From assembly GCF_030265065.1 (NCBI RefSeq), contig NC_080397.1, positions 63,930,501 to 63,994,500 of the forward strand: 64,000 nt of DNA. Reading direction: 5' to 3'. The notes beneath the pieces were generated by a model, which saw only the letters and a list, made by a program, of their open reading frames with translations, was not told where the DNA came from and searched no databases. This DNA comes from Corythoichthys intestinalis (lineage: Eukaryota > Chordata > Actinopteri > Syngnathiformes > Syngnathidae). This document shows, in pieces, positions 45,830 to 57,639 of the stretch. Each line of letters begins with the position of its first letter. Within the stretch, counting starts at the first letter, position 1. The translations under genes and the position numbers were made by a program.

Positions 45830-47090
45830 CTCGACGACGCTAAACCTGATGGTCAATAACGGGGGGAAAAACAAAGAGCGGAGGAGAACGAAGTGGGTAA
45901 GCCGGAAAAACAGGAAGAGAATATCCAAGAGTGGAAAAACAAATCGGAGATCAGGAGGGACAAAAAAAGATTCCAAACTCTTACCTCCAAAGTTTTGCTG
46001 CTCTTCAAAGTGGCACACTCACACTGTGCGTGACCGTGCCTTAGTCATCGTGCTATTTGTAGCCACGGACTGTTTGTCACCTGACACCTCCTCGCATAGT
46101 TAGCATACATGGAAACATTTGAGCTAACATGCTAACAATGACACAGCATTAAGGAGATCAGAATGAGATTAAAAATGGTAAAAACTTGAATTGCTGCTGT
46201 AAGACAGTGTTGTCCAGCTTTTTTCTCTGAGCCCCACTTTCTGAAAAATTAAAGGATACAAGGGCCAATTTGAAATGTCTTTCATTTGTTATACACGCCA
46301 CTACAGTGGGGAGAACAAGTATTTGATACACAGTCAATGGGAAAACCCATTGGCAGTGTATCAAATACTTGTTCTCCCCACTGTATATATTGAACAGCAC
46401 TAATATGCTGGAAGAAGGGTGTACTGACTGATCCCTGTTCTCAGTCTAGTACTGGATGATAGTTAGGGGATTGTAGTGATGACGTGCGCTCAGTGCAGTT
46501 GGAGACGCGAAGCAAACACCAGCGATTCCATTTCTCAGTTCCAATAAGTTTATTCTGGTGGCGTTTAATAAGTTAACTCAAAAGCATTTTGTCCAAATAA
46601 AAGTAACAAACCAAAAGACTCAAAACGTATTCACAAAAGAACAAACTAAATGAGTAATTTCCCTTCCTGCACGCTGCACTAAGACACAGTCAAAAACTGT
46701 TTGCCCTCCTAACTGCCAACACCTGTGACATGATTAGCTGTCATTTTAAACATACCTGGGCTGATTCGAGGTCAGTGGAAAGACGCGATTGACAGCCTCT
46801 AGTGGCGAGGAGTAAAATTACAGATAATAAGACAAATCAGGAATATGGCTCTTATAAAGGGGTTCTGGCAGTAGAGTTTTGAAATCAGGGTTCCTCCAGT
46901 TTAAGACTTTTTAAGACCTAATTAAGACCATTTTTAAACACTTAATACCCATTTAACTTATTTCTCAGAAGTGAAAATTGTGGAGGATGTAAGAATGTAG
47001 CGAATTGAACAGGCTACTCACCACCACAGCGCACAGACCAAAGGCCAAGTAGAAGCGTTCTCATTAGCATTTAGCGTAGCGAGCTTTACC
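45830..47090. other. Region upstream of the LRRC2 start
   Basis: This probably contains the LRRC2 5' UTR and promoter (to about 46100), but no core promoter motif is clear. It also holds the palindromic MITE 46304-46383. The remainder to 47090 shows nothing I recognise. Confidence 0.35.
46304..46383. mobile_element. 80-bp palindromic Tc1-like MITE
   Basis: CAGTGGGGAGAACAAGTATT is mirrored by AATACTTGTTCTCCCCACTG, with TA on both sides (46302-46303, 46384-46385). The two arms almost touch, leaving a centre of roughly 20 bases. Confidence 0.93.
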
Positions 47091-47099
47091 TTAAACTGA

Positions 47100-48400
47100 G
47101 AGACAGATGGCAAAATGGATTTTGCCATGTGGCATTTTTTTTGCCATGAGCCAAAATGGATTTTGCCATGTGGCATTTTTTTTGCCATGAGGCAAAATTG
47201 ATTTTGTCACATGGCATCTTTTTTTTGTCATGTGGCATTCTATTTTTCCTTGTGGCATTTTTTTACCAAGCCGCAAAATGGATTTGCCACATGGCATCTT
47301 TTTTTTTTGCCATGAGGCAAAATAGATTTTGCCATGTGGCATTTTTTTTTTCAGTGTGGCATTTTTTTTTTTTGCCAAGTGGCAAAATTGATTTTGACTG
47401 GGGCATTTTTTTTTTTGCAATGTGGCATTTTTTTTTTGCCAAGTGGCAAAATTGATATTGCCACATGGCATCTTTTTTTTGCCATGTGGCATTCTTTTTT
47501 TCCATGTGGCATTTTTTTGCCAAGCGGCAAAATGGATTTGCCACATGGCATCTTTTTTTTTGCCATGAGGCAAAATGGATTTTGCCATGTGGCATTATTT
47601 TTTGACATGAGGCAAAATAGATTTCGCCATGTGGCATTTTTTTGCCATGTGGGAAAATTGATTTTGACATGGGGCGTTTTTTGGCCATGTGGCATTTTTT
47701 TTTTACATGTGGCATTCTTTTTTGCAATGTGGCATTTTTTGCCAAGTGGCAAAATAGATTTTGCCACATGGCATCTTTTTTTTCCATGTGGCATTCCTTT
47801 TATCCATGTGGCATTTTTTTTTTTTGCCAAGTGGCAAAATGGATTTTGCCACATGGCATCTTTTTTTTTGCCATGAGGCAAAATGGATGTTGCCATGTGG
47901 CATTTTTTTTGCCATGAGACAAAATAGATTTTGCCATGTGGCATTTTTTTGCCACGTGGCAAAATGGATTTTGCCAAGTAGCATTTTTTGCCATGTGGCA
48001 ATATAGATTTTGCCATCTGGCATTTTTTTGCCATGTGGCAAAATGCATTTTGCCATTAGGCATTTTTTTTTGCCATGTGGCACAACAGATTTTGTCATGT
48101 GGCTTTTTTTTTGCCATGTGGCATTTTTTTGACGTGTGGCAAAATAGATTTTGCCATGTGGCTTTTTTTTTTGCCATGGGGCAAAATGGATTTTGACGTG
48201 TGGCTTTTTTTTTTTTTTGGTATGTGGCAAAATTTATTTTGGTTTGTGGCATTTTTTGGGGGGTTATACGGCATTGTATTGGGATGTATGGCAGTTTTGC
48301 AGGCCATGCACGTCCATGCCATTGACGGCCATGCACATCCAAATTTTCCATTCATTTTAAATGGCAGGAAAACGTGTGGCTGTGATTTTTGACCAACTTA
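47100..48400. repeat. Minisatellite array 3 with flank
   Basis: Units of about 40 bp built from TTTTGCCATGTGGCATTTTT and GGCAAAATGGATTTTGCC fill 47105-48255. The right flank (GCAGTTTTGCAGGCCATGCACG, then ATTCATTTTAAATGGCAG) matches in inverse the left flank of array 1. It lies between the LRRC2 start and the last exon of the 109-aa gene. Frames of up to 227 codons here are Lys/His/Trp-rich repeat translations, not genes. Confidence 0.9.
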
Positions 48401-48591
48401 AATTTCAAAGCAAGCAGGCATCATCATGTCAAGTCATTTTTTTTAAATTGAGCATTTTCACATGAAAGCGACAAGATGTTGAACATTGAGCGATATCACA
48501 CGAGTATAATTCACAAAATTAGTCACAAATAGCAGAACAAGTTAAAATATGGAAAATTAGAAAAAAAAAAAATCCGGCTCCAGAAGGTGAT

Positions 48592-51500
48592 TTAGAAAAG
48601 CGGTGCAGCATCCAGAGCTTTGACACGCGCAGCGAAGAGCGCCACGCTTTTTTCCACGTGCGCGTTTACCTCAGTGGGGGAGGCACGTGGGTTGTCGCGC
48701 ACATATTGTGCTATGCTCAGGATGCACTCCCTCTGTGCACAAACACACAAAAAAATAATTGTTTAGTCTACAGATACAGTGCTGTGGCTCTGTGGTATAG
48801 CAGTCATTCCCCGACTCAGAGGTTGTGGGTTCGATTCTTAGCCCTAATGACCTTGTCTAAGTATTTATCCATTTCTTTTAATATACTTGCCCTGTTTAGC
48901 TGCTTAGACACAAGGAAAATAAATCTGAGTTTCCTTATGATCTGAACCGTTTTAATGTATTACATGGGAGTTTGATATACTCCCATTGCGGTTGTTCATT
49001 ATGTTTTATTTATTAGAAGAAAGGAGCGAACAGGAAAGGGTTATGCTATGGGGGACAGAAAGGAAGGGAGCAGACAGAAGAGGAGAGGAACAAACAAACT
49101 CATAGATTCTCAAGATAATGAACCCCATGTTGCTCCTGGTGCTCTGTCACCAGTAGGTAGATTAAGATATAGTATCAATGCATTTTGAGTGGCTTAAAGG
49201 TGGAAGGCGTTATACAAGTGTATCTCCTTTTACCATTTACAGCAGTTATGTCACTAAAATTTGACATTAAATGACAAATTGCGCTTTATTGCGCAACTTT
49301 TCAGAATGATCTAGGAACATTTATCCCACGTTAGTACTGGGGGACCAGGCCAAAAAAGAATCACTATACATATATATATATGTATTGCGCTGCCTCCTGA
49401 CTAGGGCTGTCCCAAACGACTAATTTTCTCCCGATTAGTCAGCCGACTATTTTTACGATTAGTTGACTAATCTAATAATTTTAAAAAATTCTTTTTTTTT
49501 TTTTTTTTTTTTTTACTAATTTAGCAAAGAAATTTTTGTTGACGCTTATCAATTCACAAAAAACATTGGAACACTTAAATTATTTATTGAAGTACAAATA
49601 AACATGTAAATAACAATAGTAAATCACAAATAAACAATGAGTTCAAATGCTGATAGCATTAACTAGTGTAGCATCCCGATTGAAAAGATGGTCTCTTAAA
49701 TTGATGGTTAACAACTTTTATTCCATCCTTGATGTAATCACACCGTAAGAGCTACGGTGCACACAAATAAAACAACACAATTAGAAATTAACAAAAACTT
49801 TTCACCTTTTTCCTTTTAAAGTTTATTTATATATCAATGAATTGCTTATATGAATTGCCTTTACCTTAATTTATTACCTTATCATTGACAATCTCTCCCT
49901 TCAGTGCAATCACTGTCTATACTGTATATATTTATGACCTTTTAACCTTATATAATTTTCTATACCATAAAATAAACCATAACATGAAATAAACCTTTCA
50001 ATTAGCATTAAGAACAATACTAATAGCACTTATAGGCCCATTGTCAATGAAACATTATTATTTAGTAAGGCGACAGCACCCTCTGGTGTACAAAAAAATG
50101 AAAAAACACAAAAAAATGTACAAACTGTGTGACGGCGCTTGAGGTGTTTATTCACGGCCGATGTGAAGAGACAGGACAGAAGAGTGTACCCTCCTTTGTT
50201 TCTTTGAAAAAAGTCAATGTTTTGGACACTCTGATGCGCCTTTTTTGGCTTTGTGCCGCTTTCCCCGCTTGCATACAGAGCATCCGACATTCTGAACTTT
50301 CCACACATATAGTTTTTAACCCTTCATTAACCGTTGACGGGATGTTGTGCTCGTCGACGGATTTACGTCATCGATGACGTCGACTATGTCGACTAGTCGG
50401 GACAGCTCTACTCCTGACTGTTATTAGCTGAGATTGGCTCCAGCACCCCCGCTACCCTTGTGAGGATAAGCGGTTCAGACGATCATTGAATGAATATATA
50501 TATATATATAAACTGTCCAATTTCAATTAATTTCACTTTTTACTGGTAGTTTAAACAATTCTGCAATTGCCACTTTGCAATTGTCGTAATGATCTTTCAC
50601 TTACGATATTGCGGCATGCCTTTTAGCAACTTTTGGAATTAAAAACAAAACTCTTCCCGAATAGGTTGTTTTTGCACCTTGAAGGCCTCCACCCGTTTTC
50701 GTCCTGTGAAGCGGTCCAGCAGCTCGCTGGCGACACGGACGCGGGTCACGGCAGCCAGGAGGCCACGGTCCTCCGGGCTCTCAGAGTTCAACCACCTCAG
50801 CAGCGCCACCTGCAGGAGACATATGTATTTCAATTAGAGCAACGGCTTGCCTTTTGAGTACTCCAGCTAGAGTTCGTCTAGCCCAGGGGTGTCAAATGTA
50901 CTGCCCGCCAGGGATTACAATCCGGGCCGCTAGTTTTATGTCAATTGAATTTGTTTCATTTTCATTCATAATTGACATACAAATCACATGCTTTAACGTT
51001 GACATTGGCGCCATAAAACAAGAGATTGTGTGATCAAGTGATCTTCTGCACTTGGTTCACTTTTATGTCTGCATTTACATTTGTTCATTCATCCCCCCCC
51101 CCCCCCAGTCAAAATGGATTGGATGTCCTGTGCTGTCAATGGCAGCCAATGACTTAAGAAGGATGTGACCTGGAAATAGGGTTGCCACCTGTCTCTTGAA
51201 ATAAGGAACAATCCGAAATTGGGAATTAAATGTTGCGTTCCGTATTGAACTGATATGGAATATAAATGAATAGATACATTTCTATGCATTTTAGGAGTTT
51301 TGGGGATGTCCCTTTTTATCTCTGCCTGTACAGCTTTGGGACGTCCCTTATTTCGTTTTTTCTGAAAGGTGGCAACCCTACCTGGAAATGTCCTGAAATC
51401 AGCTGGAAATGATCCAAAATATATAAGGAAGTGACACTGGGATACATTGATATGTACAGGAAGTGACCCGAAATGAGCTATTTGGCTTCCACTGACAACA

Positions 51501-52014
51501 ATACACGCTGCTTGTGACTGCTCATCTTTTAGTGCCATAGACGGCACTAGATGTTCAATCCCCATCCCAGTCAAAATGGATTGGACGCCCAGCACCGTCA
51601 ATGGTAGCCAGTAAATTCACTTATTGGGCCAAAAAAACCCGGACTAAGCGGAAGATAATGGATGGATGGGCCAAAAATAATCTAGTCTGACCTACATGAG
51701 ATCTAATTTCCATAAATGTGCCCCGCGAACCAAAATGTTTGACACCCCTAATCTAGCCAACCTTTATCAGCTTCATTTCACTGCCTCACGCACGAAGTTA
51801 AGAACGCAGAGATATAAGATCTTATAAATATACCATATTTCATTGATATATAAGAACGTTGCTGCTGCAGAATCCCAACTTTAGGACTTGCCGTACATTA
51901 TATTGAGAACTGTCTAGTTTGGATATTCGAACACGTAAATTTTGATTTCATTCTTACCTGCTGAAATAAATCCATGTTGCTCATGCCCTGCCCTTCGCCC
52001 GTTGACATGTTCAT
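48592..52014 (-). CDS. Unrecognised 109-aa protein, three exons
   Basis: Exons in transcript order are 52014-51958, 50809-50678 and 48732-48592, all phase 0. Splice sites are good: CAG|GTAAGA, TCCTGCAG|GTGG, AAG|GTGCAA and GTGCACAG|AGGG. The peptide starts MNMSTGEGQGMSNMDLFQQ, continues VALLRWLNSESPEDRGLL and VTRVRVASELLDRF, and ends VEKSVALFAARVKALDAAPL(F). It looks like a compact, all-helical, soluble protein without signal peptide or transmembrane segment. I do not recognise the family. Consistent phase, conserved splice sites and non-repetitive coding sequence among transposons argue for a real gene. Introns hold a SINE-like element and hAT elements. The start could be the first ATG (52014) or the third residue. 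Confidence 0.8.
48775..49250 (+). mobile_element. SINE-like element, interrupted
   Basis: TGTGGCTCTGTGGTATAGCAG and TGTGGGTTCGATTCTTAGCC resemble tRNA boxes A and B. GCTCCTGGTGCTCTGTCACCAG and the end GGCGTTATACAAGTGTATCTC at 49207 resemble a SINE tail. The middle (about 48880-49110) is foreign or diverged. Confidence 0.6.
49402..50410. mobile_element. hAT-type MITE (TAGGGCTGTCCC ends)
   Basis: The left end TAGGGCTGTCCCAAACGACT and right end AGTCGGGACAGCTCTA are inverted, with perfect duplications CTCCTGAC at 49394-49401 and 50411-50418. No transposase. Confidence 0.95.
50415..50505 (+). mobile_element. SINE/LINE 3'-tail fragment
   Basis: GATTGGCTCCAGCACCCCCG and TGTGAGGATAAGCGG followed by a GAAT/AT-rich end match the fragment at 11700-11840. 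Confidence 0.6.
50884..51750. mobile_element. hAT-type element, interrupted
   Basis: The left end CAGGGGTGTCAAATGTACTG and right end CAAAATGTTTGACACCCCTA are inverted; flanks GTCTAGCC and ATCTAGCC agree at 7 of 8 bases. It encloses the MITE 51177-51380 and two segments of the GGATTGGACG...GTCAATGG...GCCA repeat. It lies in intron 1 of the 109-aa gene. Confidence 0.9.
51177..51380. mobile_element. hAT-type MITE, 204 bp
   Basis: Starts TAGGGTTGCCACCTGTC and ends AGGTGGCAACCCTA, with perfect duplications CCTGGAAA at 51169-51176 and 51381-51388. Confidence 0.95.
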
Positions 52015-52224
52015 GAAATGAAAAGACCTAAACAAACGTAGACAAGTGTCTCATTCGTTTGTGACTTTCCCGACGATCAAATATTTTGTTTACTTTTCTC
52101 CTTTTCCGCCTTCATGGTCTTCTTCTGATTTGTTCTGCCATATGAAGTTGCGCGGCTGCTGCCATCTAGCGGCCACAGTGTAACAGTAACACAATGGTGA
52201 CTCACACGAAGTTCATACGAATTT

Positions 52225-54295
52225 CAGTGGAAAAATATACGTATATATGGCGGAAAACAGGTTACTTGAGGTTCCGCTCTGAGACCCCCAATTTCACCAA
52301 ATTTCCAAATTTTTCAATATGCATGTGTGATACATCATTGGAAAGCTTAAAATCTCAATTTTCTGGAGGAAGAAAATTTTTGAACAGGTGGGCATTTAAA
52401 AAAGAAAAACAGCAAAACCCTAACTGGAGGCGAGAGCACACGAGAGCAGAATTAAAGTCGTCATGATTTTAACTAGATATTTTAGGCTTATGTACCTCGT
52501 TTCGATCCAAAAACTCCATGTAGCATGTATTATGAGTGTCAGGACACATATGTGAATGGCCACAGCCGGATTTTGGGGGGATTTTATGAGCGAAACATGG
52601 TAATATAACAAGGGGCGCGATGCAGAAATCACAGACATCAAGGAGTGGTCGAGATGTTCTTTTTCATATATTTACCCTTTTAAACGTTTTTTTCCCCCTA
52701 TTTTTTCTTTGTTTGGATCGATTATTTATCATCTAACATATTGGGAGAAATCCGATAGTAACAAAAAATACAATTAATTGATAGTTATGAGGTAGATAAG
52801 ATATCCGTGACTTTTTTACAGACGCCATTTTTTTCATCGTGACGTAATTAGTTTAAAAGATTAAAATATGCGAGTGAATAATTTTTAAAAGTCATTTCTT
52901 TTTTTAAAAAGAAATATTAGACATTAATGATTCTAAGCTAAAAATGACATTTTGTTTGATATAATTACTTACCTTTTTATGGCTGGGTTGGAACAAAAGC
53001 GGTTGCGTGACGTCTGTAAATGGGGGTTTCCAGGGTAAAAGGGACAAATTAAAAATAATTTGGGGGCTTCATGCGCCATTAATCTGCTATGGTAGCATAT
53101 AGACATGTTGTTCTATCAAACACAACAGTTGTTTTGGCTTGAAATACAGCAGTTTCTTTTTAAGAGGAGTGCAAGAGCAGAAACTGCTTTTTCAGTCTTG
53201 TCTGTGTTTTCCGCCTTACGACCGACCGCCGGCGACCCCCAACCCCCACCCACGAAAAAAAATTGGTGGGTGTGTTCAATGTATTTATTCAGATTTAACA
53301 GCATTGAGGGGGAAAAAAATGACGTAAAACGCGAACAATGCTGAAAAAACAGTTTCTGCTCTTGCACCCCTATTTAAAATAAACTGCTGCATTTTAAGCC
53401 AAAACAACTGTGGTGTTTGATAGAACAATATGTCTATATGCTGCCATAGCCGATTCATGGCGCATTAAGCCCCCGAATTATTTTTAATTTGTCCCTTTTA
53501 CCCTGGAAACCCCCGTTTACAGGCGTCGCGCAACCACATGTTTCAACCTAGCCATAAAAAGAAGGTAATTATATTTATTTTTTGAAATGTCTGTCATTTT
53601 TAGCTTAGAATCATTAAGATGTCTAATATTTAGTTTAAAAAATATATTTTAAAACAATTATTCACTCTCATATTTTAAACTTTTAAAGAAATTATGTCAC
53701 AATGAAAAAATAAGCGTCTGTAAGTAAGTCACGGACATCTACCTCATAACTACCGCTTAATTGTATTTTTTTCGTTAGTCGCATTTTCCCCAACATTTTA
53801 GATGATAATCAATCCAAACAAAGAAAAATTGAAAAAAAGTTTAAAAGGGTAAATATATGAAAATGAAAATCTCAAGCACTCCTTGATGTCTGCGATTTCT
53901 GCATCGCGACCCTTGTTATATGACCATGTTTCACCCATAAAATCCCCCTAAAATCCGGCTGTGGCCATTCACAGCTGGCTCTTGACACTCAGTTATACAT
54001 GGAGTTTTTGGATCGAAAAGAGGCAAGTACGCGATCTCGTTAAAATCATGGCGTCTTTAACTCTGCTCTCTCATGCTCTCGCCTCCAGTTTGGGTTTTGC
54101 TGTTTAAAAAAAAAATTAAAAGTGCCCCCCTGGTCAAAAATTTTCTTCCACCAGAAAATTGAGATTTTAAGTTTTCCAATGATGTATCACACATGCATAT
54201 AGGACAATTTTGAAATCTGGCCAAATTGGGGGTCTCAGAGCGGAACTTCAAGTCACCTGAGTGTTTTCCGCCATATACATATATGGTATATAGAT
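52225..54295. repeat. 2-kb fold-back element between two genes
   Basis: Two ~1-kb arms are inverted copies. The left begins TATATATGGCGGAAAACAGG and the right ends TTTTCCGCCATATACATATA. Matched blocks include TGAGACCCCCAATTT, TGTGATACATCATTGGAAA, GCATCGCGACCC and TGGGGGTTTCCAGGGTAAAAG. The loop is about 53195-53335. It separates the 5' end of the 109-aa gene from the 3' end of SDHAF1. No coding potential. Confidence 0.93.
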
Positions 54296-54361
54296 GTTTA
54301 TATGCACTGAATTCATTTTTCGATTGAATTCAAAAGAGGGATTTGTACGTATACATTGCCA

Positions 54362-54367
54362 TTTATT
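54362..54367 (-). terminator. Possible SDHAF1 poly(A) signal
   Basis: AATAAA on the minus strand about 255 bases beyond the SDHAF1 stop. It is the best candidate nearby; weak on its own. Confidence 0.4.
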
Positions 54368-54620
54368 CACTTGAACATATGTAAAAACAATTGACATATT
54401 TTCCTTCAAGACACAGACATGTATGTATGTTTACTTCCGTGTTGTACACGTGTTGCATTCCTAGGCATGGGACATGAAGATGCAGCGTTGACATGTTGAT
54501 ACATTTGAGAAAAAAAATATTAACACACAACTCAAATGAGTTTTTCACCATTTTAAGGCAAAGCTTCCACATTTATATATTTGTCCTTGCGTGTCACATG
54601 ACGTCGGCGGCGGCGAGCGC

Positions 54621-54869
54621 TCAGCCGCGCTCCTTATTTTTGGCAAAAGTTCCCAGCTGTTTGGTGTTGACGTCTTTGAGCTGCTCCAGCTGCCGCTGAC
54701 CTCGCCGGTACAGGTACTCGATGTGCATCACGTCCGTCTTCTTGATGGCGGCGTTCGCTCGGAACTCGTCTCGCACGCGGGGCAGGAAACCCGGCTTGTC
54801 CCGTCCGGCCCGCAAGAACTGGCGGTACAGAGCCAGGACCTGCTTCTGAAGCTTGCTGTGTCGCGACAT
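54621..54869 (-). CDS. sdhaf1: SDHAF1, succinate dehydrogenase assembly factor 1
   Basis: The 82-residue protein starts MSRHSKLQKQVLALYRQFLR, close to human SDHAF1 ([20 protein letters not shown]). It has the LYR motif at residues 14-16 and the conserved block DVMHIEYLYRRGQRQLEQL at residues 46-64. LYR proteins of this kind act in the mitochondrial matrix, helping iron-sulfur transfer to the SDHB subunit of complex II. The long C-terminal extension of human SDHAF1 (115 aa) is absent, as expected for fish. Start: the frame is open upstream, but residues before this Met are not conserved. A clean acceptor (CTGTCTCACAG) at about 55021 suggests a 5' UTR in this exon and a non-coding exon upstream. 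Translation ends at TGA 54621-54623. Confidence 0.95.
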   Translation of the reverse strand: MSRHSKLQKQVLALYRQFLRAGRDKPGFLPRVRDEFRANAAIKKTDVMHIEYLYRRGQRQLEQLKDVNTKQLGTFAKNKERG

Positions 54870-55073
54870 CCGCCAAAGAAAGACGCTGGATGCTAAAGGC
54901 ACATTCTCGCATGAGATGCACCTAACAAACCTTCGCAGGTTTCTGTCTTGAGGTCCTAAATTCCGGTGCACTGTGACCCGTTCCTCTATTGGTCCAGATG
55001 AGATCCGATTGGCTGTGAGACAGGAGGCACAAAACACAATTTTAGATGACCAGTGCAACAAAAGACATAACAA

Positions 55074-55970
55074 GAGTTTGCTAATGAGCTGATCATTTGA
55101 TTCAAGTTGTGTTAGAGGAGCAACACATGGATGGACATGTAAGATTTGAACTGATCATGTGCTTTTGTTGTCATAGCAAAAAAAATACATAGAAGGCCCA
55201 GACTTCATTTTTGTTTGTTGCATGGGATTTTTTTTTTTTTTAATTCACATACTACAACAAGAAGAGAATGCCCTTAAAATGCTAACAGTAACAGAACATT
55301 TTCGCCAACGCTCTGTTACAAAATAAGTTTTATAAAAGTGTACACAACATGATCATGTTGGCATAAAAAAAAACAAATTGACGATAAATATTCTTTAAAA
55401 AAACGTATCGATGGGGCGGTGTAGGGTCGGTCTCCAATGGGCTTACACTCACAAGGGATTCACACGATTACTGTGTTCTAGATCACAGAGATGATTTGTG
55501 TACACTCTACCCCTTTCTATCACTTAGCTTATAGACTTCCCCCACCTTCTTCCCCCTCTTTCCCTGGTCAAAAGGCACCCCACGTGGTGTCAACCGGAAA
55601 TACATTTAGCTGACGATAGCACCAACATATTAGTAGTTAGTGTAGTTAGGTGTTCAATGTATTTCTTGTTGTTGTTTGTGTTTCTTCTCTTGTGTTTCTT
55701 TTCTTCTGTTCCCCCATAACCCCTTCCTGTTCGCTGTTTTGTCATAATAAATGAGGTATGTTAAATGATCACAAAGGGAGTATGTCAGACTCTCAATGTG
55801 AAACATTAAAACTGTTCAGACTATCTGGGCACTTAGACTTCCATTCTCCGTGTCAAACAGCTGAATAGGACAGGTTAAAAAAAACGTATCATTAATTCTT
55901 TCATCCCATTCACAATTTGCTTCACGCGCGCCACCATTTTGAAAGGTAAAAGGTCCAACATCTCAGAAAA
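55074..55970. other. Non-coding stretch upstream of SDHAF1
   Basis: No exon or transposon end was recognised. Probably the intron between SDHAF1 and its possible first exon near 62.1 kb. Confidence 0.4.
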
Positions 55971-55978
55971 GTTGGTAT

Positions 55979-57428
55979 TAGAACTGAAACGATTACTCAA
56001 ATAACTCGATTTAAAAAATTGATCGAGGAATTTTCTTCACCTCGAGGAATCGTTTAATTTTACCAGCTCAATGCATGACGTTTACTTTAAATGTGGTACA
56101 ACGCGCTGACGTCACGTACGTACAGGAAGAAGATTGGGGGGGGGGGGCGATATATTTGATTTCAACCACGCATAAATACAGAGGTAACGACGAAGAAGTC
56201 GACGGAAGCAAAGCGAAAGGCGCCAAGCAAAAGCAGAAAATGCCAAAAGTGTGGGAACATTTCAAGCTGGACACTAGGGCTGCAGCTATCGATTATTTTA
56301 GTAGTCGATTAATTGATGAACTAGTTAGTTAAAAAAAATTGAGTAATCGGATAAGGAACATAAAAAATTAAAATACCTAAACAGAGCCTCAAACGGTATT
56401 AAAAAAAAAAAAAAAAAGATGTAGAACAAAAAGATCAATTGGCTAACTTACATAGCAAAAGTCTGCTACCTTAAATGCTATAAAATGCTAACATTATTTT
56501 TATTCATTTTTTTACAATGCTCTAAACAAATGTTTCAGACACATAATTGCACAAAAACAGCTAAATATACCTATAAACTAAATTACAAATGCATTAAAAA
56601 AAACATTAGCTCAAACAAAAACCCAGCTTGTGTTGGTCTTAACACGAAGCAGCTGGATTCAACCATGTGAAATGAGGCAGACGAGAGGGCAGTGTATCCA
56701 CCCAAATCAATTAAACTAAATGCAAACACTTTTAAAACAAAACCATTACAACACCACTTTAATTAAACGAATACTCGAAGCAGGATAATTTAATTTGAAT
56801 CTTATTTTCTAATCGAATACTAGAGTTAATCGATTAATCGTTGCAGCACTATTGGACACCAAGGCAAACACTGTTTCATGTATTCACTGTAAGCCAGTGC
56901 TTGCATAACACTACAGCATGTCTTCAGCTCCACCGAAGGCACCCTGTTCACTCCGAGAGCGGAGGAGCGACACTAGGAACAAGGTGAAATTAAGTTAACG
57001 TAGCGCTAATAAATAAGATTAACGTTACTGTACCTTGCTAACGTAACTTTAGCCCTACGGAGGGCTAGGTTTCTATAAATTATGACTACCGTCGATGCGT
57101 GGCTAACGTGTCTTTCATACAGTCTTTATTTAATCTGTAAAACAAAAACAGCCCTGTAGAGTGATGAGGATGGCAAATAAAACAATAATAAAGCCAACTG
57201 TCAATTTTAGCTCAGTAGTCATTGATGGATAAAACATCAAGTAGCACTGGTGCCTAATGTGCTCGACTACAGCAGGTTTTGAACACTGCAAAAACTCAAA
57301 ATCTTATCAGGATTTTTTAGAACAATTTAGACTAACTTGAAATTTACCGTAATTTTCAGTCTATAAGCCAATAAATAATTTTTTTGTAGAAGACTCGATT
57401 ACTAAAATATTCGAAAGCTGCAGCCATT
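55979..57428. mobile_element. hAT-type MITE family C, copy 3, diverged
   Basis: Starts TAGAACTGAAACGATTACTC and ends near GAAAGCTGCAGCCATTA. Internal blocks (ACAACGCGCTGACGTCACGT, GTCGATGCGTGGCTAACGTGTCTT) match 20201-23045. Target duplications are not clear. It is interrupted by 56275-56851. Confidence 0.75.
56275..56851. mobile_element. hAT-type MITE family E
   Basis: Starts TAGGGCTGCAGCTATCGATT and ends ATCGTTGCAGCACTA; flanks CTGGACAC and TTGGACAC agree at 7 of 8 bases. It includes one unit of the ~150-bp repeat tandemly arrayed at 28580-32200. Confidence 0.88.
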
Positions 57429-57639
57429 ATCTGTATACATTTGCCAATTTTTTTTTCCAATTGTTTTTTTACACAGATGCTTGTAAACAAGTACGTTTGA
57501 ATAATTAAAAAAAACATTCAGTTTCAAATCATTAATACTGTATGTGGCGAAATCAAGTGCGTTTTAGGCTGGTGCATTCCCATGTACTGTACCTACAATG
57601 ATTTTACAGTAATTTTAAGACAATGTAAATCATTGTATG

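Noticed and set aside
47351-48034. 227-codon open frame in minisatellite array 3
   Set aside because: Tandem-repeat translation without a gene-like start, and equally open on the opposite strand.
48779-48850. Genuine tRNA gene
   Set aside because: Box A- and B-like words are present, but no intact cloverleaf could be drawn; it is better explained as a SINE head.
54869-55073. N-terminal extension of SDHAF1
   Set aside because: The frame is open upstream, but the extra residues are unlike any SDHAF1, and a splice acceptor at about 55021 falls inside them.
56075-56332. 85-codon open frame starting MTFTLNVVQRADVTYVQEED
   Set aside because: It crosses from a family C MITE into a family E insertion, so it is a chance frame in transposon DNA.
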